This document shows, in pieces, positions 24,896 to 32,469 of a stretch of DNA of 64,000 nucleotides. Position 1 is the stretch's first letter; each line of letters begins with the position of its first letter. Source of the stretch: Caulobacter ginsengisoli (lineage in GTDB: Bacteria > Pseudomonadota > Alphaproteobacteria > Caulobacterales > Caulobacteraceae); the NCBI RefSeq assembly GCF_030814835.1, contig NZ_JAUSVS010000004.1, positions 186,001 through 250,000 of the forward strand, in the 5' to 3' direction. Under the pieces are notes generated by a model that ran no database searches, was not told where the DNA came from, and saw only the letters and a list, made by a program, of their open reading frames with translations. The translations under genes were made by a program, and so were the position numbers.

Positions 24896-25474
24896 ATGGT
24901 GACTCTCAACCGCATCTATACCCGCACGGGCGACCAGGGCCTGACCCGGCTGGCCACGGGCGAACCGGTCAGCAAGGCCTCGCTGCGGGTCGAGGCGTAT
25001 GGCGGGGTGGACGAAACCAATGCCTGCCTGGGCGTGGTCCGGCTGCATCTGGCCGCCGATCCCTGGCTGGACGCCGTGATGAGCCGCATCCAGAACGATC
25101 TCTTCGACCTGGGCGCGGACCTGGCCACCCCCGACACGGGCGAGAAGCCGGCCTGGGAGCCGCTGCGCATCCTCCAGGCCCAGGTCGACCGGCTCGAGGC
25201 CGAGATCGACAGAATGAACGCCGAGCTTTCCGCCCTGACCTCGTTCGTGCTGCCGGCCGGATCGCCGGCGGCGGCGTATCTGCACGTCGCCCGCACGGTC
25301 TGCCGGCGGGCCGAGCGGGCCTGCGTGGCCCTGGCGGCGGCAGAGGGGGAGGTGGTCAGCCCCGAGGCGGTGAAATACCTCAACCGCCTGTCCGACCTGC
25401 TGTTCGTCGCCGCCCGCTGGACCAACGACAAGGGCGGCGCCGACGTCCTGTGGACGCCGGGGGCCAACCGCTAG
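24896..25474 (+). CDS. pduO: ATP:cob(I)alamin adenosyltransferase, PduO type
   Basis: 192 residues from MVTLNRIYTRTGDQGLTRL. The ATP-binding TRTGDQG motif lies at residues 9-15. Further family marks are VEAYGGVDETNACLG, FVLPAGSPAAAYLHVARTVCRRAER with the conserved Arg, and YLNRLSDLLFVAAR. The enzyme adenosylates corrinoid to coenzyme B12. In this window Ecm is the visible consumer, making a supply role plausible. The start ATG lies two bases after the HIG1 stop (TGAGGATG, with GAGG as part of the ribosome-binding site). Confidence 0.92.
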   Translation: MVTLNRIYTRTGDQGLTRLATGEPVSKASLRVEAYGGVDETNACLGVVRLHLAADPWLDAVMSRIQNDLFDLGADLATPDTGEKPAWEPLRILQAQVDRLEAEIDRMNAELSALTSFVLPAGSPAAAYLHVARTVCRRAERACVALAAAEGEVVSPEAVKYLNRLSDLLFVAARWTNDKGGADVLWTPGANR

Positions 25475-25479
25475 CTACC

Positions 25480-25603
25480 CCGCTCATTCCCGCGAAAGCG
25501 GGGACCCAGGCTTTTTGCTGTTTGGGGCGGTTCTGACAGGTCTGGGCGGCTGAAAGCCCGCTACGAAAAACGCCCGGGTCCCCGCTTTCGCGGGGATGAG
25601 CGG
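25480..25603. repeat. REP/BIME-like inverted repeat (28-bp arms, 124 bp)
   Basis: The left arm (25480-25507) and right arm (25576-25603) are inverted copies of CCGCTCATCCCCGCGAAAG continuing to GACCC, differing at one of 28 positions. Both arms are themselves partial palindromes around CGCGAAAGCG. The words recur in the hairpin at 8257-8291. It begins six bases after the pduO stop and ends 12 bases before the next, convergent stop. It is an intergenic repeat that could stall transcription from both sides. Confidence 0.75.
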
Positions 25604-25614
25604 TATTAAGAGAG

Positions 25615-25971
25615 CTACTTCTTGGCCTGAGCGGGCGCGGGCGCGGGAGAAGGCGCCGGCTTGGCGGCGGGCTGAGGCGCCTTCGTCTGCGGGGGCGGCG
25701 CGTAGGGGTCGGCCGAGATCTTGCCCTGGACCAGCCGTTCGGCCTGCAGCCTGGACCAGGCCTCGCGGCTCATCCCGGCCGGCCGGCCGGTTATGCTGGG
25801 AATAAAGATGGGCATGCCGCAGACCCGCGCGTGGCTGTCCCACCAACCCCCGGCCTTGGCGCAGTCATTGGCTGGCCAGACCCAGAACAGCTGGTAGCCC
25901 CAGATGGCCACCACGGCGACGGCGAAGATGCCCATGAAGATGATCTTCAGGCGGTTGATCGATGCGTTCAT
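25615..25971 (-). CDS. Hypothetical membrane-anchored protein with proline/alanine-rich tail
   Basis: 118 residues. One N-terminal transmembrane helix (FMGIFAVAVVAIWGYQLFW) is followed by a small domain with NDCAKAGGWWDSHARVCG, in which two cysteines and WW are notable. The end is a low-complexity Ala/Pro/Lys tail (PAAKPAPSPAPAPAQAKK). Topology suggests a periplasmic C-terminus. No family recognised. It diverges from etfB, with 113 bases between the starts. Confidence 0.6.
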   Translation of the reverse strand: MNASINRLKIIFMGIFAVAVVAIWGYQLFWVWPANDCAKAGGWWDSHARVCGMPIFIPSITGRPAGMSREAWSRLQAERLVQGKISADPYAPPPQTKAPQPAAKPAPSPAPAPAQAKK

Positions 25972-26055
25972 GGGCCGCCCTCTACCTCACGCTTCCCCAG
26001 AGGGAAACTTGCAATGCTGGCTCAAGCCTGTATTGCCCTGACTCCGCATACTTTT

Positions 26056-26067
26056 CGCAACGCACAA
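26056..26067 (+). promoter_or_regulatory. PhaR-like box CGCAACGCACAA upstream of etfB
   Basis: It matches 11 of 12 positions of TGC-R-N-Y-GCA-S-M-A (C for the first T) and lies 18-29 bases before the etfB ATG. Position and sequence align with the boxes before mcd and ecm. Confidence 0.4.
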
Positions 26068-26084
26068 TAGGGCGGTAAACACCC

Positions 26085-26834
26085 ATGAAGCTGCTTGTCC
26101 CGGTCAAGCGGGTGATCGATTCCAACGTCAAGGCGCGGGTTAAGCCCGACCAGACGGGCGTCGACCTCGCCAACGTCAAGATGGCGATGAACCCCTTCTG
26201 CGAGATCGCCGTCGAGGAAGCCGTCCGCCTCAAGGAGAAGGGCGTCGCCACCGAGGTGGTGCTGGTCTCCATCGGCCCGCAACAGGCCCAAGAAACTATA
26301 CGAACTGGCCTGGCCATGGGCGGCGACCGCGGCATCCTGATCGTTTCCGACACCGACCCCGAGCCCCTGGCCGTCGCCAAGCTGCTCAAGGCGGTGGTCG
26401 ATGAGGAAAAGCCCGACCTGGTGCTGATGGGCAAGCAGGCCATCGACGGCGACAACAACGCCGTCGGCCAGATGCTCTCGGCCCTGCTGGACTGGCCCCA
26501 GGCCACCTTCGCCTCCAAGGTCGAGATCTCCGGCGGCAAGGCCGCGGTGATCCGCGAAGTGGACGGCGGCCTGCAGACCGTGGAAGTGCAGCTGCCGGCG
26601 GTGATCACCGCCGACCTGCGCCTCAACGAGCCGCGCTACGCCTCGCTGCCGAACATCATGAAGGCCAAGAAGAAGGAAATCGCGATGAAGACGGTCGCCG
26701 ATTACGGCGTCGACGTCGCGCCTCGCCTGAAGGTCCTCAAGGTCGCCGAGCCGGCCAAGCGCTCGGCCGGGGTCAAGCTGGAAACCGCCGCCGATCTGGT
26801 TGGCAAGCTGAAGAACGAAGCGGGGGTTATCTGA
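26085..26834 (+). CDS. etfB: Electron transfer flavoprotein, beta subunit
   Basis: 249 residues. [12 protein letters not shown] is the typical EtfB start. [18 protein letters not shown] is the signature region, [19 protein letters not shown] the AMP-binding segment, and [16 protein letters not shown] carries the 'recognition loop' that docks to acyl-CoA dehydrogenases. With EtfA it collects electrons from dehydrogenases such as Mcd and passes them to ETF-ubiquinone oxidoreductase, which is not in this window. The stop TGA overlaps the etfA ATG by one base, indicating coupled synthesis. Confidence 0.96.
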   Translation: MKLLVPVKRVIDSNVKARVKPDQTGVDLANVKMAMNPFCEIAVEEAVRLKEKGVATEVVLVSIGPQQAQETIRTGLAMGGDRGILIVSDTDPEPLAVAKLLKAVVDEEKPDLVLMGKQAIDGDNNAVGQMLSALLDWPQATFASKVEISGGKAAVIREVDGGLQTVEVQLPAVITADLRLNEPRYASLPNIMKAKKKEIAMKTVADYGVDVAPRLKVLKVAEPAKRSAGVKLETAADLVGKLKNEAGVI

Positions 26835-27778
26835 TGGCCGTTCTCGTCGTCGCCGATAACGACAACGCGCACCTGCGCGATTCCACCAACAAGACCGTGA
26901 CGGCCGCCCTGGCCGTTTCGTCCGACGTCGATGTCCTGGTCATGGGCCAGGGCGCCAAGGCCGTCGCCGACGCCGCCGCCAAGATCGAGGGCGTGCGCAA
27001 GGTGCTGCTGGCCGAGAGCGCCGACCTCGGCCACGCCGTCGCCGAAGCCCAGGCCGCCACCGTGGTGGGCCTGATGGGCGGCTATGACGCCGTGCTGGTC
27101 CCGGCCACTGCCGGCGGCAAGAACTTCGCCCCGCGGGTCGCCGCCAAGCTGGACGTGGCCATCATCTCCGACGTGCTGGCCATCGTCTCGGCCGACACCT
27201 TCACCCGGCCCATCTATGCCGGCAACGCGCTGGAGACGGTGCAGTCCTCCGACGCCAAGAAGGTGCTGACCGTCCGCGCCACCGCCTTCAAGGCGGCCGG
27301 CGAAGGCGGCTCGGCCAGCGTCGAATCGGCCTCGGCCGGCGCCGACGCGGCCAAGACCAAGTTCGTCTCCGAAGAGATGGTCAAGTCGGACCGTCCGGAA
27401 CTGACCGCCGCCAAGATCGTGGTGTCGGGCGGCCGGGCTATGGGTTCGGCCGAAGAGTTCCACAAGGTGATCGAGCCCCTGGCCGACAAGCTGGGCGCCG
27501 CCGTGGGCGCCAGCCGCGCCGCCGTCGACGCCGGCTATGCGCCCAACGACTACCAGGTCGGCCAGACCGGCAAGGTCGTGGCCCCTGAGCTCTACATCGC
27601 CATCGGCATCTCGGGCGCCATCCAGCACCTGGCCGGCATGAAGGACTCCAAGGTCATCGTGGCGATCAACAAGGACGCCGACGCGCCGATCTTCCAGGTC
27701 GCCGATTATGGCCTGGTGGCGGATTACAAGAACGCCGTGCCTGAGCTGATGGACGCGCTCACCGCGATCGGAAAGTAG
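26834..27778 (+). CDS. etfA: Electron transfer flavoprotein, alpha subunit
   Basis: 314 residues. The N-terminal domain is followed by the FAD-binding C-terminal half with [55 protein letters not shown] and [16 protein letters not shown]. All the expected FAD contacts (Arg, Ser, Gln, His) are visible. It pairs with etfB to the left, overlapping it by one base. A stem-loop follows 13 bases after the stop. Confidence 0.96.
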   Translation: MAVLVVADNDNAHLRDSTNKTVTAALAVSSDVDVLVMGQGAKAVADAAAKIEGVRKVLLAESADLGHAVAEAQAATVVGLMGGYDAVLVPATAGGKNFAPRVAAKLDVAIISDVLAIVSADTFTRPIYAGNALETVQSSDAKKVLTVRATAFKAAGEGGSASVESASAGADAAKTKFVSEEMVKSDRPELTAAKIVVSGGRAMGSAEEFHKVIEPLADKLGAAVGASRAAVDAGYAPNDYQVGQTGKVVAPELYIAIGISGAIQHLAGMKDSKVIVAINKDADAPIFQVADYGLVADYKNAVPELMDALTAIGK

Positions 27779-27783
27779 ACAGC

Positions 27784-27817
27784 AAAAAAGCCGGGAGGCC
27801 GGTTTCCCGACCTCCCG
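27784..27817 (-). terminator. Rho-independent terminator (canonical on the minus strand)
   Basis: CGGGAGG (27792-27798) pairs with CCTCCCG (27811-27817), extended inward by three pairs past one mismatch. Read on the minus strand, the stem is followed at once by CTTTTTT (complement of the A6 run at 27784-27789), so it terminates the gene ending at 27842. Read on the plus strand it may also slow transcription after etfA, but without a T-run. Confidence 0.75.
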
Positions 27818-27841
27818 CAGTGCTCGGAGCTTTGAAGAGAT

Positions 27842-28207
27842 CTAGCGGCCGTCGGTCTTCGCACCGGCGGCCGCGATCGTTTGCGGCTCGCCCAGCCTGA
27901 AGGTCACCTTGCGACCCAGCAGTTCGTCGGGCGGGCTGGCGAATTTCAGGCCCTTGAGGGCGGCCCCGGCCGCGGCCTGGTCGTCGCGGTTGCCGCCGGT
28001 CAGCTGCAGGGCGTAGCCGCGCGGGTCGGTCGACACCTTGATCTGCACGGCGACGGGGTCGGTCAGGCCGGCGGCGGTCAGCCGGGCCTGGATCTGGCCG
28101 CGGGCCCCGGCCAGCCATTGGTCGGCGGCGGGCGAGGCGTTGGCTTGTGAGAGACTGACGACGGCGGCGAGCGCCGTCGCCGCCAGGAGAAGCGGGCGGA
28201 AGGTCAT
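27842..28207 (-). CDS. Small secreted hypothetical protein
   Basis: 121 residues. A signal peptide is clear (LLLAATALAAVVSLSQANA, cleavage likely after ANA-S). The mature part of about 97 residues has LTDPVAVQIKVSTDPRGYAL and ALKGLKFASPPDELLGRKVTF, weakly like the C-terminal domain of TonB-type proteins (an 'x-P-P-x-L' turn then a beta strand). I would not assign function. It is followed by a canonical terminator at 27817-27784, so it is a single-gene unit; a LysR gene diverges from it. Confidence 0.65.
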   Translation of the reverse strand: MTFRPLLLAATALAAVVSLSQANASPAADQWLAGARGQIQARLTAAGLTDPVAVQIKVSTDPRGYALQLTGGNRDDQAAAGAALKGLKFASPPDELLGRKVTFRLGEPQTIAAAGAKTDGR

Positions 28208-28327
28208 GGTCGGGGTCTTTCGGTGTGAGGGAGGAAGCGGCGCCGTGAGGAGACAGATGCGCGCTCCGACCTCGAATTACGAACGATAGCTTTTGCAGGT
28301 GCTTGTGAGTCCGGCTAACATCTCACA

Positions 28328-29215
28328 ATGAGCCGGCTGCCGCCCTTCATCGCCCTGCGCGCCCTCGAGGCGGCGGCCCGCCATCAGAGCTACAGCCGCG
28401 CCGCCGACGAGCTGGCGGTGACCCATGGCGCGGTCAGCCAGCAGATCCGCCGGCTGGAGGAGGAACTGGGGACCACCCTGTTCGTGCGGCAGGGCAACGG
28501 CATGGTCCCCACCGCCTCGGCCCTGACCCTGGCCGGGGAGGTGTCACAGGCTCTGGCGACCCTCAGGCGCGGGGTCGAGGCGGTGCGGGAGCAGTGCAGC
28601 GGACCGCTGGTGCTCTCCACCGTGCCGGCCTTCGCCACCCGCTGGCTGGCCCCCAAGCTGGGCCGGCTGACCGCCGAGATCGACGAGACCGAACTCTTGC
28701 TGCGGGTCGAGATGCGGATGGCCGACTTCGTCACCGATGGGGTCGACGCCGGCCTGCGTCACGGCGAGGGAAACTGGCCGGGCCTGGAGGTGGCGCCGCT
28801 GTTCATGGACCGGCTGTTCGCGGTGGCGACGCCCGACTTCCTGGCCAGACACCCGATGACCTCGCCCGCCGACCTGGCCGGCGCCCCGCTGCTGCACCAC
28901 ACCATCTGGCCCTGGCGGCTGTGGTTTGAGCGAATGGGACTGGATCAGGCGCCGCCGGCCCGGGGGCTGGTGTTCGAGGACTCGGCCATGCTGCTGGACG
29001 CCGCCGTGCAGGGCATGGGCGTGGCCCTGGCCCGCAGCGGGCTGGTGGGTGAGGATCTGCGTTCAGGCCGCCTGGTGCGGCTGTTCGCCGACGAGCTCTG
29101 CGCCGACATGGGTTATTTCCTGGTCTGGCGCAGCGATAGTCCCAAGCTCGCCCGCATCCACCGCCTGCGCGACTGGCTGCTCGCCGAGGCGGCGCGGGAG
29201 GCGGACGGGGTCTGA
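28328..29215 (+). CDS. LysR family transcriptional regulator (GcvA-like)
   Basis: 295 residues. The winged-helix domain reads LRALEAAARHQSYSRAADEL and VTHGAVSQQIRRLEEELGT. The effector domain is type-2 periplasmic-binding-like with LSTVPAFATRWLAPKLGRL, LLRVEMRMADFVTDGVDAGL and the GcvA-subtype feature VDAGLRHGEG. Its gene order suggests it could control the neighbouring secreted protein, divergent with a 120-base gap. The last 153 bases overlap antisense with the C-terminal extension of the next gene. Ligand unknown. Confidence 0.88.
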   Translation: MSRLPPFIALRALEAAARHQSYSRAADELAVTHGAVSQQIRRLEEELGTTLFVRQGNGMVPTASALTLAGEVSQALATLRRGVEAVREQCSGPLVLSTVPAFATRWLAPKLGRLTAEIDETELLLRVEMRMADFVTDGVDAGLRHGEGNWPGLEVAPLFMDRLFAVATPDFLARHPMTSPADLAGAPLLHHTIWPWRLWFERMGLDQAPPARGLVFEDSAMLLDAAVQGMGVALARSGLVGEDLRSGRLVRLFADELCADMGYFLVWRSDSPKLARIHRLRDWLLAEAAREADGV

Positions 29216-30622
29216 GCTCCGGAAGACGTCCTCCAGTCGGGGCTGTTCGAAGACGAAGCCCAGCTCGGAAAGCCGGCGCGGCAAAACCCGCTGGCTGGCC
29301 AGGAACAGGTCGGCCATCTCGCCCATCGGTAGGCGCAGGGCCAAGGCCGGGGCGGCCAGGAAGCGGGGCCGCTTCAGCCAGCGGGCCAGGCGGTCGGCGA
29401 AGGCCTTCTGGGTGACCAGGTCCGGGGCCACGGCGTTGACCGGCCCCCGCCAGCGCGGGTCGTCCAGGGCCGCCAGCACGATGCGGATCGCGTCATGGCG
29501 GCCGATCCAGGGCGTCCACTGCCGCCCCGTTCCCATCACCATGCCCAGCCCGAACCGGAACGGCAGGCCCATCAGCGGCAGCGGGCCGCCGCGCCAGTCG
29601 AACACCATGCCGAGCCTGAGCAGACAGACCCGGATGTTCAGTTCCGAGGCCTTCACCGCCTCGGCCTCCCAGCGCCAGCACAGTTCGCTCATGAAGCCGC
29701 GCGAGGGGCCGCTGGCCTCGCTGAGCCCTTCCTCGGCGCGGTCGCCATAGTAGCCGGTGGCCGAGGCGCTGATCAGCACGGCGGGCTTGCGCTCAAGCCG
29801 CTCGGCCAGGGCCAGCAAGGCGCGGGTGACGTTGAGGCGGCTGCCCAGCAGGGTCTCGCGCCGCCCCCTGGTCCAGAGGCCGCCGATGACCGGCGCCCCC
29901 GCCAGGTTCACCAACGCATCGATGCGGGTCTCGGCCGGGAGATGATCGAGGCTCTCCAGCACCAGCACCCGCTCGCCGAACCGGGCCCGGGCCGACAGCC
30001 CGTCCCTGGTCAGGGCCATCACCCGCCAGCCGGCCGCCAGCAGGGCGTCGATCAGGGCCGGGCCCAGGAAGCCGGTGGCGCCGGTGATCAGGACGGTGCG
30101 GCCGTTGGGCGCCGCCGGCGGCGCGGCGGCTGGACTTTTCGCGCGGGCGGCCAGGGTGTCCCGCACGGCCCAGACCAGCACGCCAGCGCCCATGGCTGTC
30201 ATCGCCCAGGAGCCGAGGCCGTGGTTCTGCAAAGCCAGCCCGGTCGGCAATTGACCCCAGGCGGCCAGCACCGGCGCCAGCACAGCCAGCACCGCGCCGA
30301 ACACCAGGGCCATGACGGTGTGCAGCACCCGCTCGCTGGGCGGCAGGCGGCGGGTTCGGTCCTCCAGCAGGAAGTCCTTCAGGGTGATGACCACCTCGAC
30401 GGCCATGATCGCCGCCAGGATCAGGGCCCAGACGCCCTGGAAGGCCAGCCAGGCCAGGCCAAGATAGACCAGGCCATAAATCCATTCGCGGGCGCCATGC
30501 AGCGCCAGTTCCGCCCGGGCCTGCGGTTTGCCCGGCAGGCCGGCCGCCAGTTCGTGATGGGCGAAGGTGTCGTAGGCGCCCAGCAGGCCCTGCAGCAGCA
30601 TCAGGACGATGACGGCGGTCAT
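29063..30622 (-). CDS. Membrane-fused TIGR01777 epimerase/SDR protein
   Basis: 519 residues in two parts. Residues 1-160 hold four transmembrane segments with conserved-looking polar residues inside or next to them (AYDTFAHHEL, HGAREWIYG, LLEDRTRRLPPSERVLHTVM). From about 170 a TIGR01777 (SDR39U1-like) domain follows: VLITGATGFLGPALIDALL, LVNLAGAPV, ISASATGYYGD, LCWRWEAEA and LLRLGMVF. The family end lies near FVFEQPRLEDVF, after which about 50 residues continue as antisense of LysR up to the stop at 29063. The start ATG (30620-30622) directly follows the DUF4166 gene. Function unknown; NAD(P)-dependent activity is implied by the Rossmann motif. Confidence 0.8.
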   Translation of the reverse strand: MTAVIVLMLLQGLLGAYDTFAHHELAAGLPGKPQARAELALHGAREWIYGLVYLGLAWLAFQGVWALILAAIMAVEVVITLKDFLLEDRTRRLPPSERVLHTVMALVFGAVLAVLAPVLAAWGQLPTGLALQNHGLGSWAMTAMGAGVLVWAVRDTLAARAKSPAAAPPAAPNGRTVLITGATGFLGPALIDALLAAGWRVMALTRDGLSARARFGERVLVLESLDHLPAETRIDALVNLAGAPVIGGLWTRGRRETLLGSRLNVTRALLALAERLERKPAVLISASATGYYGDRAEEGLSEASGPSRGFMSELCWRWEAEAVKASELNIRVCLLRLGMVFDWRGGPLPLMGLPFRFGLGMVMGTGRQWTPWIGRHDAIRIVLAALDDPRWRGPVNAVAPDLVTQKAFADRLARWLKRPRFLAAPALALRLPMGEMADLFLASQRVLPRRLSELGFVFEQPRLEDVFRSSDPVRLPRRLGEQPVAQAVDAGELGTIAAPDQEITHVGAELVGEQPHQAA

Positions 30623-31279
30623 TTAAAGCACTCCCTCCGGCGGGTCCCGGAACAGGCCGTCCTGGAACAGGGTCTCGCCGAACAGCGGGTGGGTGAAGAT
30701 CAGGGTGAAGCGGAAGGTCCCGCCGCCCATATCGGTATGGATGACATGCGCCCGGCCCGGGCTGGTCAGCAGGGGCAGGGGGAGACGGATGGGACCGAGC
30801 GTGGCGAAATAGGCCAGGCTGCGGAAATGCAGGGCGCGGTCCTCGACCGTGACGGCCAGGGTCATGCCAAGGCCCCCGCGCACCACCTCCATCAGGGCGC
30901 CGCTGGGGCTCATCAGCTTGGCGGAGGAGACCATGACCGGCCGGTGGCCGGCGAAATCGTAGGTGCGGTCCCAGGCCAGGCCGCCGCGTTGGTCCAGATG
31001 TACGTCCACCCGCACCGGCACGTCCGCGCCGCGCCAGGGGGCCAGCGGGGTGCCGATCAGCCGGCAGACCTGGGCGAACAGCCAGCCGACCGGGTTGGCC
31101 CGCACGACCATCTCGCCGCTGTAGACCACAACGCGGTGATGGCTGGCGGTTCCGAACCTGGCCTGCACGGCCGTCGGCAGGTCGTTCCAGGCTCTACCGA
31201 GGAGTCGGGCGAAATCGGGAGTCGTTGCGTGCCTGGGCCTTGCCGGGGTCCAGGGTGGGGCCAGATCCAGAAAAGCCAT
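30623..31279 (-). CDS. DUF4166 domain protein
   Basis: 218 residues, one domain. The family pattern runs from FARLLGRAWNDLPTAVQARFG through VVVYSGEMVVRANPVGWLFA and VRVDVHLDQRGGLAWDRTY to GRAHVIHTDMGGGTFRFTL. DUF4166 has no known activity; it often occurs next to or fused with TIGR01777-like or saccharopine-dehydrogenase-like proteins, and does so here. Its last base abuts the start of the TIGR01777 gene, so they are one unit. A strong 22-bp palindrome lies 29-50 bases before its start. Confidence 0.85.
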   Translation of the reverse strand: MAFLDLAPPWTPARPRHATTPDFARLLGRAWNDLPTAVQARFGTASHHRVVVYSGEMVVRANPVGWLFAQVCRLIGTPLAPWRGADVPVRVDVHLDQRGGLAWDRTYDFAGHRPVMVSSAKLMSPSGALMEVVRGGLGMTLAVTVEDRALHFRSLAYFATLGPIRLPLPLLTSPGRAHVIHTDMGGGTFRFTLIFTHPLFGETLFQDGLFRDPPEGVL

Positions 31280-31307
31280 CGCCGCGCTCCTCGCAGGCTA
31301 TTTCTTA

Positions 31308-31329
31308 TATTTCTGTTATTACAGAAATA
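31308..31329. promoter_or_regulatory. 22-bp AT-rich palindrome (probable operator) before DUF4166
   Basis: TATTTCTGT and ACAGAAATA are perfect 9-bp arms around the spacer TATT. It stands out as nearly free of GC in a GC-rich genome. It lies 29-50 bases upstream of the DUF4166 gene and about 150 bases upstream of hbd. The regulator is unknown; a dimeric helix-turn-helix protein is implied. Confidence 0.6.
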
Positions 31330-31372
31330 GCAGCAATGCTTCGCTGTCGCAAGAGAGTCACACCTTGTTCGT

Positions 31373-31384
31373 TGCGGTGCAGCA
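31373..31384 (+). promoter_or_regulatory. PhaR-like box TGCGGTGCAGCA upstream of hbd
   Basis: Exact match to TGC-R-N-Y-GCA-S-M-A. It lies 98-109 bases before the hbd ATG and is extended to a symmetrical TTGC-N6-GCAA. hbd acts in (poly)hydroxybutyrate and C4 metabolism, the classical PhaR context. Confidence 0.5.
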
Positions 31385-31481
31385 AACGCTTTCCGTCGGT
31401 GGGGTTTGTCGTGTTAGAAGGTCGGCCTGTTGCGGCGAGCCCTCAGGTCGGGCGCGCCAAATCGCCAAGGAATTGGGCCGA

Positions 31482-32357
31482 ATGGTGGATATCAGGACGG
31501 TCGGCGTCATCGGCGCGGGCCAGATGGGTCAGGGCATCGCGCATGTCTGCGCCCTTGGCGGCTATGACGTGCTGCTCAACGACATCGAGCCGGACAAGAT
31601 CAAGGAAGCCCTGGCGATCATCGACGGCCATATGAGCCGCCAGGTGGCCAAGGGCGTCATCACCGACGCCGACCGCGAGGCGGCGCTGGGGCGGATTCGC
31701 TCCGCCGACCTGGCCGCCACCGGCGGGGCAGACCTGATCGTCGAGGCGGCCACCGAGAACGAAGAGGTCAAGAAGGCCATCTTCCGCTCGCTGCATCCGC
31801 ACCTCAAGGCCGACGCCCTGCTGGCCTCCAACACCTCGTCGATCTCGATCACCCGCCTGGCCTCGATCACCGACCGGCCCGAGCGGTTCATCGGCCTGCA
31901 TTTCATGAACCCCGTCCCGCAGATGAAGCTGGTCGAGGTCATCCGCGGCATCGCCACCGATGTGGCCACCTACGAACAGGCCGTGTCCTTCGCCCGCTCG
32001 CTGGGCAAGATCACCACCAACGCCGAGGACTTCCCAGCCTTCATCGTCAACCGCGTGCTGGTGCCGATGATCAACGAGGCCATCTACACCCTGTATGAGG
32101 GCGTCGGGACCGTCGAGGCCATCGACAACGCGCTGAAGCTGGGCGCCAACCACCCGATGGGCCCGCTGGAACTGGGCGACTTCATCGGCCTGGACACCGT
32201 GCTGTCGATCATGAACGTGCTGCACGACGGCCTGGCGGACAGCAAATACCGCCCCTGTCCGCTGCTGGTGAAGTATGTCGAGGCCGGCTGGCTGGGCAAG
32301 AAGGTCGGCCGCGGCTTCTACGACTACCGCGGCGACGTGCCGGTTCCCACCCGCTAG
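31482..32357 (+). CDS. hbdA: 3-hydroxybutyryl-CoA dehydrogenase
   Basis: 291 residues from MVDIRTVGVIGAGQMGQGIA; the NAD-binding G-x-G-x-x-G is at the very N-terminus, which fixes the start. Further signs are LIVEAATENEEVKKAIF (catalytic Glu region), LASNTSSISITRLAS, GLHFMNPVPQMKLVEVI (catalytic His and Asn area) and GPLELGDFIGLDT. The enzyme interconverts (S)-3-hydroxybutyryl-CoA and acetoacetyl-CoA. It fits the crotonyl-CoA supply route to Ccr. It is a single-gene unit with a PhaR-like box. Confidence 0.93.
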   Translation: MVDIRTVGVIGAGQMGQGIAHVCALGGYDVLLNDIEPDKIKEALAIIDGHMSRQVAKGVITDADREAALGRIRSADLAATGGADLIVEAATENEEVKKAIFRSLHPHLKADALLASNTSSISITRLASITDRPERFIGLHFMNPVPQMKLVEVIRGIATDVATYEQAVSFARSLGKITTNAEDFPAFIVNRVLVPMINEAIYTLYEGVGTVEAIDNALKLGANHPMGPLELGDFIGLDTVLSIMNVLHDGLADSKYRPCPLLVKYVEAGWLGKKVGRGFYDYRGDVPVPTR

Positions 32358-32469
32358 GGGCCTCGCGAGGCGGCAGCGCGCACAAGCCGCAGCCGCAAAG
32401 CTTTAATCATTTGGACACCATGATCGGACGCAGTCGATAATCCTTATCGATTCGTCTGGTCAGGACCCG

